This document shows, piece after piece, positions 33,430-43,300 of a DNA stretch of 64,000 nt. A program made the translations under genes and the position numbers. Source of the stretch: Endomychus coccineus (lineage: Eukaryota; Arthropoda; Insecta; Coleoptera; Endomychidae); assembly GCA_958510875.1 (NCBI GenBank), contig OY294067.1:277779242-277843241 (forward strand). Reading direction: 5' to 3'. The notes beneath the pieces were generated by a model. The model saw only the letters and a list, made by a program, of their open reading frames with translations. It had not been told where the DNA came from and ran no database searches. Position 1 is the stretch's first letter; the number at the start of each line of letters is the position of its first letter.

Positions 33430-34510
33430 AGTCCAGGCTGTAAACTGGGATTTTAGCTAAAATTAAAAAAAAAAAACATGTTTGTTCGAATAATTTTTTT
33501 TTTCTGCATTAGCTTCAGGAGGTTCTCAGGATCATTCATACACCTTAAAACTTCTTGAGAACCCCAACCTCACCCATTGAGGGCGAAAATGGCCTGAAAT
33601 ATCCAAGTCTTGAATTGTATTTTCTACAAAAAAAGGTATTTTGGCATTTCGAGTGCTCCTAGGAGGTTGTTTGGGTCGCTGAACGCGAATCTGTAGCCAG
33701 TTTTACTTGCAATCCATCGTAGGGGTGGTCAAATCGACAAAATTGGCCAATTTCGCACCCACAATATGTTATTTTGCAATTAACGTGTTTTAGGCATTTC
33801 GAATGCAGCAAGGAGGTTTTTTGGGTCGCTGATCACGAATCCGTAGCCACATTTACTTGCAATCCATCGTAGTGGTGACAAAATCGACGAAATTGGCCAA
33901 TTTTGCACCCCTATATGTTATTTTGCAATTTACGTGTTTTTGGCATTTCGAATGCACCAAGGGGTTTTTTGGGTCGCTGAATACGATTCCGAAGCCAGAT
34001 TTACTCCGAAGTAATTTTAAAATGCAAAAATAATAAAAATGTAAAAGCGTGTCAAATTAGCAATTTTTGTAAATTTCCCACCCCTACGATGATATTCGAG
34101 TAAATATGGCTTCGGAATCGTATTCAGCGACCCAAAAAACCTTCTTGTGCATTAGAAATGCCTAAAACACGTAAATTGTAAAATAACATATAGGGGTGCA
34201 AAATTGGCCAATTTCGTCGATTTTACCACCCTTACGATGGATTGCAAGTAAATATGGCTACGGATTCGAGTTCAGCAACCCAGAAAACCTCCTAGGTGCA
34301 CTCGAAATGCCAAAATACCTTTTTTGTAGAAAATACAATTCAAGACTTGAAGATTTCGGGCCATTTTGGTCCCCATGGGCGGGGTTGGGGTTCCCAAGAG
34401 GTTTTAAAGTGTATGAATGATCCTGAGAACCTCCTGAAGCTAATGCAAAAAAAAATTTTCGATTCGAACTTACATGATTTTTTTTATTTTCCGGTTCATA
34501 GCCTGGACTG
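33430..34510. repeat. Foldback array, locus 2, with about 150-bp tandem units
   Basis: The left arm begins TCCAGGCTG and the right arm ends AGCCTGGACT. The arms are about 500 bp each and align imperfectly along their full length. Three tandem units start with GGCATTTCGA at 33643, 33793 and 33942 (period about 150). Each contains TTTGGGTCGCT, then GATTCCG-like sequence, then TTACTTGCAATCCATCGTAG. The right arm has the inverse units. The motif occurs at 33669, 33817 and 33964 (forward) and at 34111 and 34258 (inverse). A 74-codon open frame at 34196-34420 is a by-product. Confidence 0.85.
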
Positions 34511-34546
34511 ATATGTTTTCAAGAAAATGTACAACTACAATTTTCG

Positions 34547-34613
34547 CTTCTGGGAATCGAAAGCGAGTGTACTGAGTGGGAGTCAGATATCTTAGCCGTT
34601 AAACCATACTGCC
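34547..34613 (-). pseudogene. tRNA-like relic
   Basis: On the minus strand the sequence reads TGGTTTAACGGCTAAGATAT (A box and D arm), a CTGA/TCAG anticodon stem with a 7-base loop CTCCCAC, and TTCGATTCCCA (B box and T arm). The acceptor stem halves do not pair and no CCA or terminator is evident. The D arm resembles that of tRNA-Glu. It is a tRNA pseudogene or the head of a SINE. Confidence 0.6.
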
Positions 34614-34663
34614 ATTATATATAAGCCGCTGAAGTACGGTGTAATATTAGGTTGACTTAAATA

Positions 34664-34708
34664 ATTATTTTTGTTGTTGCTGTTGTTGTTGAACGATGTT
34701 GTTGAAAT
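34664..34708. repeat. (GTT)n microsatellite, imperfect
   Basis: About ten GTT or near-GTT triplets (TTGTTGTTGCTGTTGTTGTTG with interruptions). No function is suggested. Confidence 0.8.
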
Positions 34709-36770
34709 TTGAGTGAAAGCAGTTTTAAATTAGCTTAAATTTACTGTAAAAGTGCTGAATCGACTCAATGTATTAATTTAATTTTCAACCCTTCAGAAAA
34801 GGGTGTGTTTATTGCACGATTTCTTTGAGAAACAAGGGGGTTCGTCACCGAACCGCAAAAGATCTTACATCTTTAAGTTATTGTGCATACAAGTTTCTTA
34901 AGGAGCATACTGACAGACGGATTTTTTCAAAGTTGCTTAAAATTCGATGTAAAGTAAAATGGTGCAAGAATTTTTGCACTAGGACTTTTCTTTCACGATT
35001 TTAGAAATAGCTTGAATCAATGCAATATAATAATTTATGAAACCTGTTCCCATTCAAGTCTAATACTGTAGTTGAGTGTTCAACCACTCACTAAGTGGGT
35101 TGTTGGTAATATGTTGTAATTGGAACTATCACGAAGAACAAGTTAGTGTTATAGTAATTTAGTTTCATTAAAGTATATAAGGATACCAAAGTGAATAAAC
35201 ACATTTTGCTATAGGTAAAGTTTTGGTTCTCCAGGTGAAACAGTGACAACACGTTTGTTTCGCTCTCTCATGAGCTCATCAGCAGGATAAGCCAGGCGAG
35301 TGTGGAAACAATAAAATCAATTATCTCATGGGTTCACTGATTACAAAATAGTTGTACCATGTAACAATAATAATAATATCGATTGAATTGGTTAAGTGAA
35401 TGACACATACATTATCACAGTCTTTATGTTCATTTGCAAAGTGCATGGTCGTTTCCTTAAAGATCATTCAATTTATTGTAGACTTTTGAGAAACTTCAAC
35501 GGTTGTTATTCCATTTATTTGATATTTTAGATCTAGATTGAAACTGAACTGTTAATATTAATTATATAGATTTTATCTTTATATTAGGATTTTAATCAAA
35601 TCAATTAAATTAGCTCAGTAATAATGTATGAATGAATCCAAATGTGAATACGAATCCTTGAAAATAATGTTTATTAATTATTCTGGACAATAAATAAGTC
35701 ATATTTCATGCAAATATCCCTGGAATCCTCATTAACATTTATTAAAAGTTGATGTGTTGTTTTTTATTAACATTCCTACTAAATCTTGTCTAACCACATT
35801 AATAGTTCAAAATTACAACCTTACATATCTAACGCACGGCATAGTTAATAGAGGTGATCTTATTTATTATTATAAGACATGTTACAGAGTTAATGGCTTG
35901 TCAAAAAAAGAAGAATTTCACAGCTGCAAATAGGTTTAGTCTGGTCACTTACTTACTGGTTACCATATAAGTCAATGAATGAAAGTTAACGCCTCATAAT
36001 TGGAGCAGTCACCGTGAATATAAAACAGACAAGTGTCTCGTAATCATAATCTTCACGTTATGTTATATATAGTTATGACTCATACCAGTTCTACAACATC
36101 TGCAGAAAGAGAGAAGGAAAATAATACTCAAAGTGATACATTTCCTCAACCAATTGGAATATGGATTCAATAATTGTTTAGTATTCTCTATTCACATTAA
36201 ATCATTATCATCGATTATCAACCAAAACTACCACATGAAGTATTTCAATAAAAGTGATTGAGTGGTTTTGCGATTATATCGTATTAGATCCAATAGATGT
36301 CTGTTGCATATATACATGCTAATAATATAAGTATCATAACTTGTTGATTTTTAGAGCATATTGAATGTATAAATTAGGAAGTATGAGTGAGAAATTACAA
36401 GTTGAATAATATTATTGAGCTTGTGTATCATTAAAAAGTGGACAAGCGATTACATATAGTGCTTTTCATAGGTTATAATATGTTACCTATGTAAATATAT
36501 CTAGAAAAAAAGTTTGTTCAATTTCTAGTTCATATTAATTAATCCATTGCTCTCATGTATGGATATTTCAACATACTCTTCTAATATGGACATTTATATC
36601 TATCAAGAACACTTGAGAAGTTACAGACTGCAGAAAGAAGATTGAAATTGCTAGTCCACTGAAATTAGGTTTTTAGGTCGAAATTTACCTACCAAGTTGA
36701 GGGTTTTGAGTGTACAAACGATTCTGTAACCATCCGCAGTCGTGAAAATCCTGGATTTTCCAGGAATAAA
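34709..36770. other. Gene-free AT-rich interval with one hammerhead core
   Basis: Two kilobases of AT-rich DNA in which only the hammerhead-like motif at 35241-35290 was recognised. No open frame of note. Confidence 0.4.
35241..35290 (-). ncRNA. Hammerhead ribozyme-like core with normal stem III
   Basis: On the minus strand: CTGATGA (35282-35276), GCTC-ATGAGA-GAGC (perfect 4-bp stem II directly abutting box 1), GAAA (35261-35258), then ACAA-ACGTG-TTGT (4-bp stem III with a 5-base loop, ending in the required U) and C as the cleavage base at 35245. All invariant core bases appear intact. Stem I could not be paired convincingly (5' side TATCCTG, 3' side ACTGTTTC). No coding PLE sequence was found beside it, so it could also belong to a non-autonomous retroelement. 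Confidence 0.6.
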
Positions 36771-36773
36771 TTA

Positions 36774-37519
36774 TACCGGGTGTCCCAGTATACATGTTCC
36801 AATGGATTATCATTTCAAAAGAGAAAAATTTGGAAATCTTATGATCTCCAATTCGTTCAAGGAACCTTCAACTGAAAAAAATAAAATTGAAAGTCACTTC
36901 CGGTTTGACCGGAAGTGACTCTGACTTTTTCATTTCAAATAGCACCCTGTATAGTTTTTCAATTTTTGATTTCTACTCAAAATTATCTTTCCAACGACGT
37001 ATCACTATCAAAGTTACAAACAAATGTATTCAAATGTTTCCATGGCACACTAAGGTTTTCAATTAAGAATTATTAATTCTTCCAGTTCTACTACAATTCT
37101 AATAATTTGAAATTTGACGTTCTCTTCATCATCTCGAATGCAAAATTGTTCATGAATTATCAATTATTATTGAAGTCAAAATCAAGATTACACAAAATAT
37201 CGTAGCCTACTGCAATTCTTTCAATTTGAAATTTCAATTGACGTTTTCTCCATCAAATCAAATGTAAAATACATAGTGTGATACATCGTTGGAAAGATAA
37301 TTTTGAGTAGAAATCAAAAATTGCAAAAAATATACAGGGTGTTATTTGAAATAAAAAAGTCAGAGTCACTTCCGGTCAAACAGGAAGTGACTTTCAATTT
37401 CTGTTCTTCTCAGTTGAAGGTTCCTTGAACGAATTGGAGATCATGAAATTTTCAAATTTTTATCTTCGGAAATGGCTGAGATAATCCATTGGAACAGGTA
37501 TACTGGGACACCAAGTATA
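36774..37519. mobile_element. Foldback MITE with about 250-bp arms
   Basis: Left GGTGTCCCAGTATACATGTTCC and right copy are inverted (shown here as GGTGTCCCAGTATAC and TGTTCCAATGG). Further arm blocks: ATGATCTCCAATTCGTTCAA, GGAACCTTCAACTGA, AAGTCACTTCCGGT, ATTTCAAATAGCACCCTGTAT and TTGATTTCTACTCAAAATTA, all reappearing inverted at 37275-37510. The ends begin TATACCGGG (left), as in the 7891 element. The interior of about 250 bp is AT-rich. It is non-coding. Confidence 0.85.
36893..36919. repeat. 12-bp perfect hairpin inside the MITE arm
   Basis: GTCACTTCCGGT, a TTG loop and ACCGGAAGTGAC pair perfectly. The opposite arm carries a mutated version (GTCACTTCCGGTCAAACAGG). Confidence 0.9.
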
Positions 37520-37534
37520 TATAATTTTCCGAGG

Positions 37535-37672
37535 TTTTTTGAGTTTTCTCGAAAAGTATGCATTTTAGAGAAAAAACAAAAGACGTCAAAGTTGTAGAGA
37601 AATTTTGCAATCGATATGGGTCTTTTTAATTTTTCATTAGTTCCTTGTTTTTCCGCTAGAGAGCGCTAAATA
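37535..37672 (+). repeat. Dispersed repeat, paired with 39355-39495
   Basis: TTCTCGAAAAGTATGCATTT, GTTGTAGAGA, TCGATATGG, TCTTTTTAATTTTTC and AGAGAGCGCT occur in the same order at 39355-39495 with moderate divergence. The pair brackets the LTR segment. It is too long and too diverged to be a target duplication. Confidence 0.65.
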
Positions 37673-37730
37673 AAACATATATACTATTAACTAAATTCTT
37701 ACTGTTTTATTTTGCCCCACGTTGTGGTGA

Positions 37731-38853
37731 CAATTATTAATTAACTTCTTATGAGTTTATTGTGTTTTATTTGTTATTAATAATTATATTTTGATTCTAC
37801 CGGCTAGCTTTTTATCTTTTTAATTTGATTATATTTGAACTTTGAATTAATGTTTATGAAGTTTTGAAGTTTATCTGAAGTTTATCTATAGAATAATTTT
37901 ATATGGAATTAAACACAATGCTCTTTGATGTCACAATATTTAATTTCTATGACTCTTATTATCTCGGGTAATTCAATTTTATGTTTACAAAATCTATGAC
38001 ATAACCTTAAAATCACTTTTACAACTAATATTTGTTTATACTGTTATAATCAACAATCTTCCTTTTACTTTACAGATAATAGGGATAATATGATGTAGAA
38101 ATTATAAACAAACTTACGTTTAGATAATATCCAAAAGTGTGTTTAACAATGTTGGCAATTTTCAATTTACTTCTTTTATAATTTCGTTGATTCACTTTTT
38201 ACACAATACTATGCTATTTCACGATAATCACAGGTAACTTATTTTGGTTACTTCTTCTTGAGAATCAGGAACTGTTGATAATACTTTGTTTTATTCTTTT
38301 AGATAAGACATAAAACTTTTCGATGCTTTATTGAAATTATGTTGAAGAATGGCAATCGTTGGATACTTCTTATAAATTGGAGGTTATTACAACCTTTTAC
38401 TTGATTTAGATACTTGGAACACTCGTTGACTTTTAATAAATTTTATTAACTTCGGTTATTTGGAACTTATCGAAGTTTGGAACACTTGCGTTCACTGATG
38501 TTTATTTTTATAAACTTGGGTTAGAAAATTTCTGGTGAGTTGCCAGAGAAGAACAGTCTCTACTTGGATATTAATGCAAACTGAACTTGGCTTTACTTTC
38601 AGACCCTTTTATAGGCCTCCAAAACCGACGCCAAGCATTTTCAAAATTAACCAATGAGGTGTTTACTTTTCATATCAAGAATGCCAAGTTAATTGTTGTT
38701 AAACTGACACAAGTACTCATTGTTACCAGACTGGCACTAGAAATTCGTCTCGACCAATCAGAATTTAGTATTCTATAATTTTTGAATTATTGGAGATTTT
38801 CAACTTATTTTAATTGATAGTGATTCCTTCTTTTTAAATTAATATTGCCTACA
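37731..38853 (-). mobile_element. LTR of a gypsy-type retrotransposon
   Basis: On the minus strand the unit starts TGTAGGCAATATTAA at 38853 and ends close to 37731. It is preceded by a polypurine-like tract (GTGTGGGGAAAAA, 38866-38854). It is followed by CACCACAACGTGGGGC (37729-37714), which resembles the sequence after the primer-binding site in many insect gypsy-group elements. Inside are a TATA box and initiator (38614-38582) and an AATAAA signal near 38325. No gag or pol is present on either side. The length of about 1.1 kb is plausible. Class assignment is from these signals only. Confidence 0.55.
38582..38614 (-). promoter_or_regulatory. TATA box plus arthropod initiator in the LTR
   Basis: On the minus strand CTATAAAAGG lies at 38614-38605 and TTCAGTTTG at 38585-38577. 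The A of TCAGT is 31 bases after the first T of TATA, which is the classical spacing. Transcription would run to lower coordinates into the R and U5 regions. Confidence 0.7.
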
Positions 38854-38855
38854 TT

Positions 38856-39354
38856 TTTCCCCACACTTTGGTATAATATAACCTATGATTGGGTTATTAT
38901 TAATATGATTATTCCCATATTTATGGTTTTCTTGACAGTTACTTATTCTTAAATCTAATACATACTATATTATATCAATAACATTCTTTTAACATTACAT
39001 AACTCAAATTGACTAATCCTAACTTATATCTATAACATTATTCAATGTTTTGTACTATCTCATGATAGTTTTGTAATCACTTTAATTATGATTTCTGCCT
39101 TCGTTACACAGTACGTTTCTTCACTTTCACTGAAGTTCTTGTTTATCACTTCTTATTCTATTACATTGTTGTTTATTATGTTTTACATTGTTAATTTTAA
39201 TATCCTAACTATTATTTAGCTTTTACTATTGTTTTTAATTCCATATAAATATCTTTTATTTGATCTTTTCTGATTTTCAAAGTTCGGTAAGTTATTATTT
39301 TTAAATTTTTATTGTTTATGAAATGAAATCATAACAATACATTTGTTTCTGCAC
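38856..39354. other. Upstream flank of the LTR, no gene
   Basis: AT-rich. If this is retrotransposon 3' untranslated sequence it carries no identifiable coding trace. Confidence 0.35.
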
Positions 39355-39495
39355 TTTTCCAGAATTATCTCGGAAAATGTGCGTTTCAGAGAAAAACAAC
39401 ACAACAAAATTGTAGAGCGGAAAATTTCCTATCGGTATGGCTCTTTTTAATTTTCCGATAATACGTAAATTCGCCTATAGAGCGCGCTGAAAATT
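39355..39495 (+). repeat. Dispersed repeat, paired with 37535-37672
   Basis: This is the second copy of the repeat described at 37535-37672 (TCTCGGAAAATGTGCGTTTC, ATTGTAGAGCGG, TCGGTATGG, TCTTTTTAATTTTCCG, TAGAGCGCGCT). Confidence 0.65.
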
Positions 39496-40206
39496 TTTTT
39501 TGTACGACCATTTTCGAGAACTACCTCTTTTTCGTCTATTCATAATTTTACCCATATCCTAGATATTTTGTATGTGAACTAAGAAGATGTCAATTGATTA
39601 GAATGAGTAGAAATTTCGAAACATGACTTACTCACTTGTTTAATCCTTGTACCCTCAAGAGTGTAGGGTACTTGTTGGACTCGAGTTTTTTTTTTTTTCC
39701 ACATTTCTCTCTATCCTGGGTTGTCTTATATATTCCTTCCAATTTCATGGCTCTCTTGATCGCCACCGATCTTCCATCTTCTAATCTAGTTTTTCAGGTT
39801 TGCCTCTTCCATCTTCCCCTATGGGCTCAACTCCAAGTCTTGTCTTTGTGATTCTGATTTCATCCTTCTGTATTATTTTAGATCCTCCTTAGAAATCTCA
39901 TTTCTGTCAATTTTTGTTTCTTTTTATCTGTCATATTTCATGTTTTTGAGCCGTAGGTGAATATAGGCGTTACTACTCTTCTATATATCTGTGTTTTAAT
40001 TTCTTTGGGTATTTCTCTTTTTCCTAGGAACGTATTCTAGATATCGTTTTCCTACCGCTTCTATTTTATTTTCTATTCTTCCCTATATCATACTGAACCA
40101 AAGTATTTGAACTCTGTAACTTGCTCTAGATTGTCTTCATCTATCTCGATTTTAAGTTTCCGTTGTGTTTTTCCTGTTATTATGTCTTAGATTTCTCTTA
40201 ATACAT

Positions 40207-40623
40207 GTATACCTCCTGTCACGAAAGAACCTTTTTGTTTAGCTCATAAATTTTAACATCTGGTTTGAAAGTTGTATACTAAAACTTAAATTATATTTGC
40301 CTCGTCTCAGTCGATCACTTACTGTGTTGACATGTGTACGCTTTTGTTAAGAATTCTTCTCTGCAGTGGATTCTTGATAATTTTACTATAGCATTGAGGA
40401 TTACAATTTCGTTTGATCGTGTTCCTTTCGTTTCGGCGACGTGAGCATTTTGATTGAAATTGGTGCGATTTGGACGCTTTGTGTAATACAATTAGTTTTA
40501 AGTAATCAAAAATTTGTAGACATAATAAGTCTTCAGATGATGGTCGTGAGACCGAAACGTACGTAAAGACAAAAAATTTTAAAACAAAGTGTTAATGTGA
40601 CCTATTTCCCGAGAATTTTTATA
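40207..40623 (+). mobile_element. PLE type 1 3' fragment inserted in a LINE, with a 10-bp TSD
   Basis: CTTAATACAT is found at 40197-40206 and again at 40624-40633. Removing the fragment rejoins the LINE. The fragment has GTTTCGGCGACGTGAGCATT, a hammerhead-like motif and GTGACCTATTTCCCGAGAAT as in the copy at 12.5-12.7 kb. No coding sequence is included, so it is strongly 5'-truncated. Confidence 0.85.
40529..40570 (+). ncRNA. Hammerhead-like motif, PLE type 1, near intact
   Basis: GTCTT (40529-40533), CAGATGA (box 1 with the conserved U changed to A), spare T, GGTC-GTGA-GACC (perfect stem II), GAAA, then ACGTACGT as palindromic stem III with U-A at the cleavage site, and AAGAC, which pairs with GTCTT. 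Everything fits a minimal type I hammerhead except the single change in box 1. Confidence 0.65.
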
Positions 40624-41299
40624 CTTAATACATATCAATCTTCTGCAGTGCTATAATGTATATTTCCAGGGTCTCTTCCACTGTTTTCTCATTCTTGCAT
40701 ACTGCCCCTATTTCATCCGCATAGGATAGCTCTGTTGTTTGTGTTTCCATTTTCCTGTATCCTATCTCAACCGCATTGGCCCCCGCCTTTGATTCTTTAA
40801 TCGCTTCGTTCACCACTAACGAGAATAGATGTGGGCTCAGAATATAACCTTGTTTAACACCCGATGTAATCTGAAATACGTAATTTTTTGTGTCTGTGTT
40901 ATAAACCGTGGATTCCTTTTGTTAGTGCTGCTGGTATTAATCTATTTCTCAGATTTGCTTGTTGTTCTCTCTTTTTACCTGGTCAAATGCTTTTTTCAGG
41001 TCTATGTAGAGCAGTGTAGCTTATAATAAACAATGCGTCATTTACACCTCTTTTTGATCGAAAGTCTTCTCTCTAGCACTCTGGAGTATAATTTGGCTAC
41101 GGTGATGTTCAGTGCAATTTTGTCATTCTTTGCTGTCTCCGTTTTTGTATATTTGGTCCAGTCTTTTGTTACTTCCCTATTTATTACTTCGTTCTTCAAA
41201 TTTTACTGGAAATTAAATCAGGACCTTTTTATTGTGAGGGGGTTGAAACCTTGTACGGGCACCTCATGGGCCTGTTACATCTCATAAGGTAGTGTGGGA

Positions 41300-41541
41300 G
41301 TCACTGAGTCCGAATTTATTTACTTCAGATATACTCACTAAACACTTCACCTCGTGTGATAGGCTCGATTCTGCAACCAGTACAGTCTAGATGACACTAG
41401 CCCTAACGGCCCATTGTATCTTGCCTCACCACCTTCTCGGGCCCTCAGAAAAATTCCGCCGTTGCTGAGTGTCGAACCCGCGACCGGAAGCCACAGTGAT
41501 TACAAGCTCGATGCTGCTACCACTGAGCTACCTGACCCCTA
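41300..41541 (-). repeat. tRNA-derived SINE
   Basis: On the minus strand from 41541: GGTCAGGTAGCTCAGTGGTA (A box TAGCTCAGTGG), then about 40 bases later CGGGTTCGACACTC (B box). Downstream is a tRNA-unrelated body (GGCGGAATTTTTCTGAGGGC and on). The internal Pol III promoter and the order head-body indicate a SINE. The 3' end and duplication were not fixed. Confidence 0.7.
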
Positions 41542-41549
41542 AAAATGAG

Positions 41550-42480
41550 GAGCCACGTCAAATTATAAGTATAAATGAATATTTTACATGTTATAATGTG
41601 AAATACTTCATATAACCCTGCCCTTCAGTTCTAGCTTCGTAGAATATCTCTCGAGGACGCTGGATATCCATTGTTCTTTTTTCTTATTTTAAATAGTCGC
41701 ATACAGTTACCTACATTTTTTCTTTGAACATCATCATCATATTTCTATTGATCCGAAGAACTTCAATGACATATTCCGAATAACTTCTGGTTGCATATTC
41801 AACCAAGATAAGAATTCTTTCAATTTGTTTTTTGTGACATTCTCTGTGTTCCGTTGATTTGCGCCTCTATGGCCAGTTTCATATTATTGAAGCTCTAAAT
41901 CAAATACATTATCAGCGATATCAAATCAGTAACTAACTTTCTAAACTAACTGATTCTGCAACATCAAATCTCTATAATCCATCGCATCACATATTACTTT
42001 CTTTCGTCTTTTTTTTCGATTTGTTCTGCATGTAAAAACATTCTCTCCTAGACGTGAACGAATACGCACAACTGATGAATCTGGTGTAAAAAGTAAGTTC
42101 GGGGTCTGAAAATAGATGAAAACTGTAATATTGCTCTTTGGTCTCATTGATGGGGATATTAGCGTCTGGACGGCGGGCGTCGATAGCGGTCTCTTAACTT
42201 CCCTCTACTTATTCTTTCACCCTTCCTTCTCAGCTCATCTACCCGTCTCGCTACTCTGCCTGGATTGCAATTGAGAAACTCGAAATGAATTTCTTGCTCG
42301 TTCGACCCAGCGCCCTACAGTCAAATCAATGTGGAATGGCGCGTACTTAACAAATGTTTCTGTTCCGCAAGACAAGATGAAAGAGTTTCATGAAGCCACG
42401 TACTCCACGACTTTCATTACTGTAGCTGCTGGTTTCGCACAATCCAGCATTTTCTACTGGCGATTAGCTTTAAGTTTTCC
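41550..42480. other. No recognised gene; GC-richer patch at 42130-42420
   Basis: A 68-codon minus frame (41941-42147) and an 89-codon plus frame (42329-42598) lie here. Neither has a domain I recognise; the latter runs into the foldback arm and is not supported as a gene. Confidence 0.35.
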
Positions 42481-43300
42481 TCGTTATTATTTTTTATTTT
42501 TGGGGTCTCTAATTACGATTCCGAAGTCAAAAATAACAGATATTATTCATCATCACTTGGAAATTGGTCAATTGGTACCGGAAGTTGATGATATTTAACA
42601 TAATTTATACATTTTCTTGCAAAAAATGGACTCAATTGTTTTTTTTTTAGCTAGCAATCACTATGCCGAATCCAAAGATGTCAAGGTCATCCATAATCGC
42701 CCGGAAGTTGGCCAACTGGAATCGGAAGTTGATGGAATTCACCATAATTTAGACAATTTTCTTGCAAAAAATAAACTCAATTGGTTTTTTTGAGCTATCA
42801 ATCTCTATACCAAAATCAAAGATGACGAGATCACTCATAATCGCCCGGAAATTGGCCAATTAGAACCGGAAATTGATGGAATTTACCAAAATTTAGACCT
42901 TTTTCTTGCAATAAATGAAAATTGAACAATTGGAACCGGAAGTTGATGAAGTGCATAAGATTCGATGTTGTTTCATATTCCTATGACAAATAAAAAAAAT
43001 CAGTAATGATCATATTTTAATGATAACATACACCATTTGAGGGCAATAAATAAATAAAAAGTTTTAGTTATTATCATTATTTTTACATTTACAGTTCGTC
43101 GTTACATTCATTCGGTAAAGTGATTGCTAGCTCAAAAAAAAAAAACAATTGAGTCCATTTTTTGCAAGAAAATGTATAAATTATGTTAAATATCATCAAC
43201 TTCCGGTCCCAATTGGCCAATTTCCAGGTAATTATGAATAATTCTGTTAGTTTTGACTTCGGAATCGTAATTAGTGACCCCAAAAACCCCCGAGTGGGTA
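42480..43300. repeat. Foldback array, locus 3, with 144-bp tandem units
   Basis: Left arm 42490-42665 and right arm 43110-43300 are inverted (TTTTTGGGGTC, CGATTCCGAAGTCAAAA, ATAATTTATACATTTTCTTG, AAAATGGACTCAATTG, GCTAGCAATCACT). Three units start at 42566, 42710 and 42854, exactly 144 bp apart, each with a GGTCAATTGG/GGCCAATTAG start and CGGAAGTTGATG. The core motif is present at 42499 (forward) and 43258 (inverse). Homopolymer A/T runs differ between copies. Confidence 0.85.

Larger units (their letters stand above)
39640..41290 (-). pseudogene. LINE reverse transcriptase and C terminus, split by a PLE
   Basis: From 41290 on the minus strand: NITVAKLYSRVLERRLS, a degenerate G-V-x-Q-G region, then VNEAIKESKAGANAVEIGYR, ELSYADEIGAVCKNEKTVEE (Y-A-D-E in place of Y-A-D-D), TLEIYIIALQKIDMY. 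PLE sequence interrupts (40207-40623). The gene then resumes as ITGKTQRKLKIEIDEDNLEQ, VTEFKYFGS, VVTPIFTYGSKT, EMRFLRRI and finishes with an A-rich tail (T run at 39687-39699). The motif set fits LINE-1/RTE-like elements of insects. Many frameshifts exist. Confidence 0.75.

Noticed and set aside
33643..34290. Regular direct repeats that could suggest a CRISPR-like array
   Set aside because: Units are about 150 bp, diverged and mirrored, with no unique spacers. The context is eukaryotic.
37535..39495. The two flanking repeats around the LTR taken as a target-site duplication
   Set aside because: At about 140 bp and strongly diverged they are far too long and old for an LTR element target duplication.
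42329..42598. 89-codon open frame beginning MWNGAYLTNVSV
   Set aside because: Its second half lies in the foldback arm, no domain is recognised, and there is no sign of codon conservation.
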